Shown one piece after another: positions 1 to 5,754 of a stretch of 11,534 nt of DNA (position 1 is the stretch's first letter; the number at the start of each line of letters is the position of its first letter). The notes under the pieces were generated by a model. That model was not told the DNA's origin. It saw only the letters and a list, made by a program, of their open reading frames with translations, and did no database searches. The position numbers were made by a program, and so were the translations under genes. This DNA is from JAAYBG01 sp964411675 (GTDB taxonomy: Bacteria > Bacillota_I > Bacilli_A > ML615J-28 > CAG-698): contig CAYPLR010000039.1 of assembly GCA_964411675.1 (NCBI GenBank), positions 1-11,534 on the forward strand, read 5' to 3'.

Positions 1-516
1 GGAACATTCAATCAAGCTTTGATGGAATTAGGGGCAACTATTTGTATTCCTAATGGTAAACCAAAATGTGGTGTTTGTCCCATTCATTCTTTTTGTCTTG
101 CTTTCAATCATCATGAAATAGAAGATATTCCAGTAAAAAAGATAAAGAAAAGTCGTTTGATTCAAAACATGGCTGTTTTTTTAGTAAAAATAGAGGCTGG
201 CTGGCTCCTTCATAAACGAGCCAAACAAGGATTACTGGCTGATTTGTGGGAATTCCCTAATTTACTAGGAAATCCATCGGATCAGGAAATCAAAGACTAC
301 TTATTCAGTCATCATATCCAGGTCAGTCAATACAAGCAAGTAGCAAAAGCAAAGCATATTTTTACTCATATTGAATGGCAGATGAATATTTATTTGGTAG
401 AAGGGATATTACTTCAAGAATTAGAAAACAATGTTGTGATTGCTACTAAAACACAAATGAAAGACCAATATTCCATTCCTACTGCATTTTCTCATTGTAT
501 CAAGATAATTTATTAA
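1..516 (+). CDS. mutY: A/G-specific adenine glycosylase MutY, 3' part
   Basis: C-terminal half (171 codons visible) of the base-excision-repair glycosylase that removes adenine mispaired with 8-oxoguanine. The frame is open from base 1, so the catalytic helix-hairpin-helix part lies upstream of the window; a full MutY is about 350 residues. Four cysteines at visible residues 15, 23, 26 and 32 (C-x7-C-x2-C-x5-C) form the [4Fe-4S] cluster loop. The x7 spacing differs by one residue from the x6 of E. coli MutY; as far as I recall, x7 loops of the CxPNGxPKC kind also occur in clostridial MutY. The remainder is the NUDIX-like domain that reads 8-oxoG, with the typical LLADLWEFPNL (about residues 75-85) and FTHIEW (about 121-126) motifs. 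The stop is TAA, followed 25 bases later by a terminator, so it is the last gene of its transcript. Identity is secure; only the 5' part is missing. Confidence 0.95.
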   Translation, partial: GTFNQALMELGATICIPNGKPKCGVCPIHSFCLAFNHHEIEDIPVKKIKKSRLIQNMAVFLVKIEAGWLLHKRAKQGLLADLWEFPNLLGNPSDQEIKDYLFSHHIQVSQYKQVAKAKHIFTHIEWQMNIYLVEGILLQELENNVVIATKTQMKDQYSIPTAFSHCIKIIY

Positions 517-540
517 ACTATGATTAAAATTGAAATAATC

Positions 541-579
541 GAATTCTTACAAGATAATAAAAGGTAAGGATTCTTTTTT
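541..579 (+). terminator. rho-independent terminator of mutY
   Basis: Arms GAATTCTTAC (541-550) and GTAAGGATTC (564-573) pair over ten positions, with one G-U wobble (545 with 569). The loop is 13 bases and six T (574-579) follow. It lies 25 bases after the mutY stop and separates repair from transport genes. Confidence 0.8.
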
Positions 580-593
580 ATGTCTAAATAATG

Positions 594-620
594 ATCCTAT
601 TAGATTGGCTTTAATAGGAT
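594..620 (+). repeat. 9-bp inverted repeat upstream of the transporter promoter
   Basis: ATCCTATTA (594-602) and TAATAGGAT (612-620) are perfect reverse complements with a nine-base loop. No T-run follows, so it is not a standard terminator. It ends 28 bases before the predicted -35 box. It could be an upstream protein-binding site or a remnant structure; the sequence does not decide. This repeat, the mutY terminator and the promoter account for the 205-base gap 517-721, in which I see no gene. Confidence 0.45.
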
Positions 621-648
621 GATCGTAAGCGAAAAAGCGATTTTTAGA

Positions 649-676
649 TTGCAAAAATAAAATAGAGTAGTATAAT
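649..676 (+). promoter_or_regulatory. predicted sigma-A promoter of the ABC importer operon
   Basis: TTGCAA (649-654) as -35 and a consensus TATAAT (671-676) as -10, with a 16-base spacer. Transcription would start near 683, giving a leader of roughly 39 bases. A second TATAAT overlaps at 676-681 but has no -35 at a proper distance. The -10 is strong and the -35 moderate. Confidence 0.6.
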
Positions 677-688
677 ATAATCAGAAAC

Positions 689-702
689 GTAAAACGTTTT
701 CA
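689..702 (+). promoter_or_regulatory. candidate LacI-family/cre-like operator
   Basis: GTAAAACGTTTTCA holds the perfect palindrome AAAACGTTTT (691-700) with the central CG typical of LacI/GalR-family operators. Against the idealised TGAAAACGTTTTCA only the first two bases differ. It sits just downstream of the predicted start point (about +6 to +19), where a bound repressor would block transcription, and just before the ribosome-binding site (AGGAG, 711-715). It could be bound by CcpA or by a dedicated sugar regulator encoded outside the window. The left half-site is imperfect, so this is a candidate only. Confidence 0.5.
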
Positions 703-721
703 AATCTAAAAGGAGAAAAAA

Positions 722-2095
722 ATGAAATTAAGTAAAATTCTAGCACTTTTGTTAGTAATGGTTTCGTGTTTTATTCTAGTTGGCTGTTATACTGGCTCAG
801 GAAATAAACAAAGTGAAACAGAAAAAATTATCTTACAAGCTCAAAAGATGGATTTCGATGAGTTATGCGAAAAGGCAATTGAGGAATCAAATGGTAAGAA
901 ATTTTATGGCGTTGGTAACTCAAGCCGTGGTAAAAAAGCACTTCCTTTGTTTATTGCGTATTTACAAACTTTAAATTCAAGTTATACCTTAGAATTTGAT
1001 TGGCAACAACCTAAAAACAATAAGATTTTTGACCAATTAACTACGGATGGACGTAAAGAGGTGGGAACCTTTGCGATGACATTAATTCAAGATGGTAACC
1101 AAATTCAATCTAAGATGGTTAATACAGGTGTTTTAGACCGATTTGTTCCAAAAGAATGGGCAAAAGCAAATGATATTAACGTTAACGATTATGAAGGATT
1201 CTTACCACTTCAAACTTTAAACAAAATATTTATGTATAACAACACAGGCGATAAAGTATTCGATAATTGTTGGGACTTTGTTGCTGCAGGGGAACATGGA
1301 CTATACATGGATATCGATTCTGAAATCGTTGGTAAAAACTTCTTGTATATGTTAACACAAGAAAAATATGCAACTTATTTAAAAGAAGCTTACCAAGCAT
1401 TATCAGCTACTGAAAAAGCATATTTTGATACAACAATCAATGCTATGACGCAAGATGCAGTTGATCTAGGATTAGGTCCTAATGGAAAATATGCTTTAGC
1501 ATGGATTAAACTATGGGTTGAATCTTACAATGCACAAACAGATGATGGACCAATTTGTAATACATTGGTACAAAAATCTGCTACTGACAAATTTGGTTTA
1601 TTAGTTTATTCAAAACTTCGTTCAATAGAAGAAACAACAGAAGTATCTAAAAACAATATTACAGTTGCTGCCTATCAACAAGGAGAGAATCTTTACAACA
1701 ACATAACTTATCAAGGAATCGGCGGATTTGGATATTGCCATTACTTATTTGTTACTGACAATTCACCACTTCCTTGGACAGCATGTGCTTTCATTGCTTA
1801 TATGACAATTATCAATGAAGGAGCTGCCGATGATGCAGGTAAAATCGCTGGTTTCTCAGCATGGGGTGCTGATATGGGTGGATATTCATCAAATCCTGAT
1901 TTAGCAGCATTAAATGAAACTGTATATAACCATAAAACTGCTGGCGGACTTCAATTTGACTGTAAGAATGATAGAGGATATGAATGGTGGACTACAACTG
2001 GTAAACTAGTTCTTGAAGATCCTGAATATTGTGCAGAAGTAGCCTTTACAGTAGGTAGCTGGATAGAATTATTAACTAAATATACACCAGCATAA
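722..2095 (+). CDS. ABC transporter substrate-binding lipoprotein
   Basis: Extracellular solute receptor of the importer encoded by the next two genes; 457 residues. The N-terminus is a lipoprotein signal peptide: Lys at 2 and 5, a hydrophobic stretch about 6-20, and lipobox LVGC with the lipidated Cys22. The mature protein has the size and general pattern of family-1-like solute-binding proteins, and the segment around 160-215 (LPLQTLNK, WDF, NFLYMLT) looks like a receptor hinge region. I do not recognise a substrate signature. The start is supported by AGGAG at 711-715. First gene of the operon, behind a promoter and LacI-type operator; the hairpin after its stop would allow it to be made in excess over the membrane parts. 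The fused FbpB-like permease suggests ferric iron, phosphosugar or a similar polar substrate, but this is inference. Confidence 0.85.
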   Translation: MKLSKILALLLVMVSCFILVGCYTGSGNKQSETEKIILQAQKMDFDELCEKAIEESNGKKFYGVGNSSRGKKALPLFIAYLQTLNSSYTLEFDWQQPKNNKIFDQLTTDGRKEVGTFAMTLIQDGNQIQSKMVNTGVLDRFVPKEWAKANDINVNDYEGFLPLQTLNKIFMYNNTGDKVFDNCWDFVAAGEHGLYMDIDSEIVGKNFLYMLTQEKYATYLKEAYQALSATEKAYFDTTINAMTQDAVDLGLGPNGKYALAWIKLWVESYNAQTDDGPICNTLVQKSATDKFGLLVYSKLRSIEETTEVSKNNITVAAYQQGENLYNNITYQGIGGFGYCHYLFVTDNSPLPWTACAFIAYMTIINEGAADDAGKIAGFSAWGADMGGYSSNPDLAALNETVYNHKTAGGLQFDCKNDRGYEWWTTTGKLVLEDPEYCAEVAFTVGSWIELLTKYTPA

Positions 2096-2110
2096 AAATG
2101 AATTACTCTT

Positions 2111-2140
2111 AAAGGTGTTTTGCAATTGTGAAACACCTTT
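2111..2140 (+). promoter_or_regulatory. intercistronic hairpin between receptor and permease genes
   Basis: AAAGGTGTTT (2111-2120) and AAACACCTTT (2131-2140) form a perfect 10-bp stem with a ten-base loop. Only a weak T-rich stretch follows (AATTTTA, 2141-2147), then the permease ribosome-binding site (AAAGGAG, 2151-2157). This looks like a partial terminator or mRNA-stabilising hairpin that raises receptor output over permease, as known for malE-malF. It could also be a full but weak terminator. Confidence 0.7.
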
Positions 2141-2163
2141 AATTTTATATAAAGGAGAATAAT

Positions 2164-3996
2164 ATGGAATATACTCCCCAATCTAGTTCAATGAAAAGAA
2201 TTATTCGGAGAAATAAAGCAAAAACATTTTTTTCCAAACCACAGAATGTCATTCTATTGTTATTTGGTATCGTTTTAACATTTACAACCATTAGTCCTGT
2301 TATTGCAATTTTAGCTGATACGATGAGAATTCATCCAGGTACCATTGATGCAAACCTAACCAATAGAGTAGAGGGTTTTACATTAATAAACTATGTCGAT
2401 TTGTTTACAAGTAGACTGGTGAGGACTAATTTATTGATACCTTTATGGAATACAATAAAATTAGCAATTCTTTCATGTATTATTTCGATTCTATATGGTG
2501 GTATTTTTGCTTTTTTAGTAACAAGAACCAATCTTAAATTTAAACAATATTTGAGTTCCATTTTTATTTTTCCATACATTATGCCACAATGGACATTAGC
2601 AGTTGTATGGCAAAATCTTTTTAACAGTAATGCTATTACAGGAACATCGAATGGCTTGCTAGCTTCCTTATTTAATATCACGATGCCAGCTTGGTGGTGT
2701 GTAGGTTTATTTCCTTCAGCAGTTGTATTAGGACTTCACTATGCTCCCTTTGCTTATATCTTGATAGGTGGTATCTTTAGGAATATGGATGCCAATCTAG
2801 AAGAAGCAGCTACCATTCTAAATACACCGAAAACAAAAACGATGTTTAGGATTACCTTACCAATGATTAAACCAGCCATTTTATCTACTGTTTTACTGGT
2901 ATTTGGTAGTGCTGTGGGAAGTTACCCAGTTCCTCATTATTTAAAACTTTCAACATTATCAACGAAATATGTTTCAATGAATGATAAGTATACGGGGGAA
3001 GCTTCTATTCTTGCTATCATCATGATGATATTTGGGATTGCCATTTTAATATTTAATGAAATGGGACTGAAGAGTAGGAAGAATTACACAACGGTAACAG
3101 GAAAATCTGGACAAATTAGTAAAATCAATTTAGGAAAAATTAGTAAATATACCATTGCCATTATTTTTATTGTAATGACCTTCTTTACTAGTATTTTCCC
3201 AATTATTTCTTTTGGATTAGAAACATTCCTACCAAATCCAGGAGATTATAGTTTCTTATATTCCGGGAATCTAAGTAATATCACAACCAAATGGTGGATC
3301 ACAAGGGACACCCTTGATACTTCCCTCTTTGGTCAACAAGGAATTTTATATAATCAGATGATCTGGAAAGCCTATGGCGGTACGATGTTGGTATCTGTGA
3401 TATGTGCTCTTTGTGCCGGTACCATTGGAACATTAGTTGGTTATGCCGTTTCGAAACATAGAAGAAGTAAATGGGCAAGTTATGTCAATACGATGGCATT
3501 CTTACCTTATTTAATGCCTTCCATTGCTATTGGAGCTGCTTTCTATGTATTATTCTCTAATGAATATTTTAATTTGTTTAATACTTATTGGATATTAATT
3601 ATTGCTGGTACCGTTAAATATATTCCATTTGCCAGTCGAAGTTCCTTAAATTCGATGCTCCAACTAAGCTCAGAAATTGAGGAAGCGGCTTATATTCAAA
3701 ATGTTCCTTGGCATAAACGAATGCTTCGGATTATTATTCCAATTCAAAAGTCATCCATTATTAGTGGATACTTACTACCTTTTATGACATGCTTACGAGA
3801 ACTATCGTTATTCATGTTATTATGTACCCAAGGCTTCGTTCTTGCTACATCACTAGACTATTTTGATGAAATGGGACTAACTGCCTTTTCTTGCGGTATC
3901 AACTTAATTTTAATTATTACAATATTAATCAGCAACGGATTATTAAATAAACTTACGGGAGCCTCACTAGACAAAGGAATTGGAGGAAAAGCATAA
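2164..3996 (+). CDS. ABC transporter permease, two fused MetI-like domains (FbpB type)
   Basis: Membrane channel of the importer; 610 residues holding two binding-protein-dependent permease domains in one chain, the layout of ferric-iron FbpB/AfuB rather than of split sugar permeases. About twelve hydrophobic segments are visible, near residues 28-51, 91-118, 130-150, 178-204, 236-255, 281-297, 328-350, 406-430, 445-466, 475-490, 530-552 and 573-594. Each half has an EAA loop that docks on the ATPase: one at about 211-235 (NLEEAATILN) and one at about 503-527 (SEIEEAAYIQ). The region 351-400 between TM7 and TM8 is a long outward loop. The start has AAAGGAG seven bases upstream. Its TAA stop shares one base with the ATPase start (TAATG), so the two are translationally coupled. 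The transport class is firm; the substrate is unknown. Confidence 0.9.
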   Translation: MEYTPQSSSMKRIIRRNKAKTFFSKPQNVILLLFGIVLTFTTISPVIAILADTMRIHPGTIDANLTNRVEGFTLINYVDLFTSRLVRTNLLIPLWNTIKLAILSCIISILYGGIFAFLVTRTNLKFKQYLSSIFIFPYIMPQWTLAVVWQNLFNSNAITGTSNGLLASLFNITMPAWWCVGLFPSAVVLGLHYAPFAYILIGGIFRNMDANLEEAATILNTPKTKTMFRITLPMIKPAILSTVLLVFGSAVGSYPVPHYLKLSTLSTKYVSMNDKYTGEASILAIIMMIFGIAILIFNEMGLKSRKNYTTVTGKSGQISKINLGKISKYTIAIIFIVMTFFTSIFPIISFGLETFLPNPGDYSFLYSGNLSNITTKWWITRDTLDTSLFGQQGILYNQMIWKAYGGTMLVSVICALCAGTIGTLVGYAVSKHRRSKWASYVNTMAFLPYLMPSIAIGAAFYVLFSNEYFNLFNTYWILIIAGTVKYIPFASRSSLNSMLQLSSEIEEAAYIQNVPWHKRMLRIIIPIQKSSIISGYLLPFMTCLRELSLFMLLCTQGFVLATSLDYFDEMGLTAFSCGINLILIITILISNGLLNKLTGASLDKGIGGKA

Positions 3997-5639
3997 TGCC
4001 GAAAATTGAATTAATTAATGTCACCAAAAGATGGAAAGATTTTTATGCAGTTGAAAATTTAAATCTAGTTATTGAAGACAATGCGTTTGTTACTTTACTT
4101 GGACCATCGGGATGTGGAAAGACGACAACACTACGAATGATTGCTGGTTTGGAAACCCCAACAAGTGGTAAAATTATCATAGGAGACAAAGTTGTTTTTG
4201 ATAGTGAAAAAGGAATTAATATTCCAGCGAATAAAAGACGAGTTGGCTTTTTATTCCAAAACTACGCATTATGGCCAAATATGACGGTATACCAAAACAT
4301 TGCTTTTGGTCTAGGGAATATCAAGGAAGAATTGCCAGTAATTGATTTTGAAGTTCAGACCTTGAAGCAAATCATTCAAGCACTAAAACATCAAGATAAG
4401 ATCATCGAGCTAATTGATGATTGTAAAGATAAAAATGGAAAAGTTGATTCTCAAAAAGTATATTTAAAATTCATCGATAATTATTCGATGTCGATCTATA
4501 CCGCAAAACGACTTTACCAAATTGATGTACCTAATGTAAAAGAGAAAATCGATGAAATTATTGTTAAATTAGAAACAGAACTAAATAATCTCATTCAAAC
4601 TCATAGTAAAAAAGGCGAAACACTGAATGAAAAGAATGAAATAGTGATTCAAAATGAAGTTGTTTGTAAAGAACGAAAATTACATCAAGAAGAAATTGAC
4701 TTGCTCGTTCGAAAAGTATCAAGAATTGTAAAAGTTGGAATGTTTATGGATCGTTATCCTGCTGAATTATCAGGAGGACAACAACAACGGGTAGCTATTG
4801 CTAGAACACTCGCTCCTGGTCCAACTGTACTTTTCATGGATGAACCCTTATCAAATCTTGATGCAAAACTTCGCTTAGAAATGAGATATGAATTACAGCG
4901 ATTACATGTTGAAACAAAATCAACCTTTGTCTATGTAACTCATGACCAAATGGAAGCCATGACTTTGGCTACTAAGATTTGTTTGATTAATAATGGTGTT
5001 CTTCAACAATATGATGAACCATTAAAAGTATATAATTATCCATTAAATACTTTTATCGCTGACTTTGTTGGAAATCCATCCATTAATTTTATTGAGGGTA
5101 AGGGAAATCAAAGCACAAATGGTTCGATCTCACTATCAATTTTAGATAATTTAAAGGTGAAGTTTATTCCTAATCAAGCGATGGACCTTGAAAAATGGTA
5201 TCAAAAACGTGATCAAAGGAAAGAAATAGAACTGACGAATAAAAAAGAAAAATTGGAAGACAAGAAGTACGTCGAAAAAGGAAATAAAGATACCAGATTT
5301 AAATATCATATTGCAAAAGTAAAGGAAGAAGACGATACTTTACAGAAGAATTATATGCCAGTCAATGGTGATTTTGTTTTGGGTGTAAGACCTGAATTTA
5401 TTGAAATCACTAAAAATGGTTCGATACCAGGAGAGATCTTTGGAGCAATGCCAACAGGAATGGAATCAACAATGAAAATTAGAGTTGGTGACTACCTGCT
5501 AACGAGTGTTGTTTTTGGTGGTGTAACATTCCCAATTGGAACTATTACATCAATACAATTTAGTAATAACTTAATTCTTCTTTTTGACCGAGTTAGTGGA
5601 GATATTATCACTACTGGTTCTCTTGTTCTAGAAGAATGA
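3996..5639 (+). CDS. ABC transporter ATP-binding protein with two large insertions
   Basis: Energising ATPase of the importer; 547 residues against about 350-380 for MalK/FbpC/PotA relatives. All motifs are intact: Walker A GPSGCGKT (36-43), Q-loop Gln88, signature LSGGQQQR (258-265), Walker B LFMDEP (279-284), D-loop SNLDA (286-290), switch His316. Q-loop and signature normally lie about 45-50 residues apart; here it is 170, because an extra helical, Lys/Glu-rich segment (about 108-233) sits in the helical subdomain that contacts the permease. The C-terminal TOBE-like region starts near 362; its conserved VLGVRPEFIEI is at 461-471, preceded by a second, highly charged extra segment (about 397-455). 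GGAGG (3982-3986) precedes the start, which overlaps the permease stop. The TGA stop is followed by a terminator. Known mycoplasmal sugar ATPases are also enlarged, from memory. The class is certain, the role of the insertions unknown. Confidence 0.93.
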   Translation: MPKIELINVTKRWKDFYAVENLNLVIEDNAFVTLLGPSGCGKTTTLRMIAGLETPTSGKIIIGDKVVFDSEKGINIPANKRRVGFLFQNYALWPNMTVYQNIAFGLGNIKEELPVIDFEVQTLKQIIQALKHQDKIIELIDDCKDKNGKVDSQKVYLKFIDNYSMSIYTAKRLYQIDVPNVKEKIDEIIVKLETELNNLIQTHSKKGETLNEKNEIVIQNEVVCKERKLHQEEIDLLVRKVSRIVKVGMFMDRYPAELSGGQQQRVAIARTLAPGPTVLFMDEPLSNLDAKLRLEMRYELQRLHVETKSTFVYVTHDQMEAMTLATKICLINNGVLQQYDEPLKVYNYPLNTFIADFVGNPSINFIEGKGNQSTNGSISLSILDNLKVKFIPNQAMDLEKWYQKRDQRKEIELTNKKEKLEDKKYVEKGNKDTRFKYHIAKVKEEDDTLQKNYMPVNGDFVLGVRPEFIEITKNGSIPGEIFGAMPTGMESTMKIRVGDYLLTSVVFGGVTFPIGTITSIQFSNNLILLFDRVSGDIITTGSLVLEE

Positions 5640-5654
5640 GAATGAGAAGTGAAT

Positions 5655-5688
5655 AAAAGCATTCATTATCATAATGAATGCTTTTTTT
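5655..5688 (+). terminator. strong rho-independent terminator of the importer operon
   Basis: Arms 5655-5669 and 5671-5685 are perfect reverse complements over 15 bases around one central base, so the real loop uses the A/T-rich centre. The run of seven T is 5682-5688. It is symmetric (A-run before, T-run after), so it could act on both strands, though no gene reads toward it from the right. It begins 16 bases after the TGA stop and marks the end of the operon. Confidence 0.9.
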
Positions 5689-5754
5689 GTTACCATCTTT
5701 TCCTTTACTTTTACTAGAAGTTTTGTTACGATTTAAATTAAGGAGAGTTTAACA

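Noticed and set aside
15..96. MutY iron-sulfur loop with x7 instead of x6 spacing as a defect
   Set aside because: All four cysteines are present and, as far as I recall, the longer loop is found in other low-GC Gram-positive MutY proteins.
594..620. Second terminator for mutY
   Set aside because: There is no T-run after the stem, and a complete terminator already lies at 541-579; kept only as an inverted repeat.
1951..2181. Antisense open frame across the end of the receptor gene
   Set aside because: It overlaps the receptor end and the intercistronic hairpin, has no ribosome-binding site, and its translation looks like ordinary antisense of a strong gene.
2391..2681. Antisense open frame inside the permease gene
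   Set aside because: It lies fully within the conserved first permease domain and has no start signals.
5637..5639. TGA as tryptophan (mycoplasma code)
   Set aside because: Reading through would run into the terminator stem within about 16 bases, and all tryptophans in the window are TGG, so TGA is a stop here.
5704..5732. Possible promoter TTTACT-17-TACGAT before the esterase gene
   Set aside because: Both boxes are weak, and the resulting start would fall on the ribosome-binding site; not convincing enough to list.
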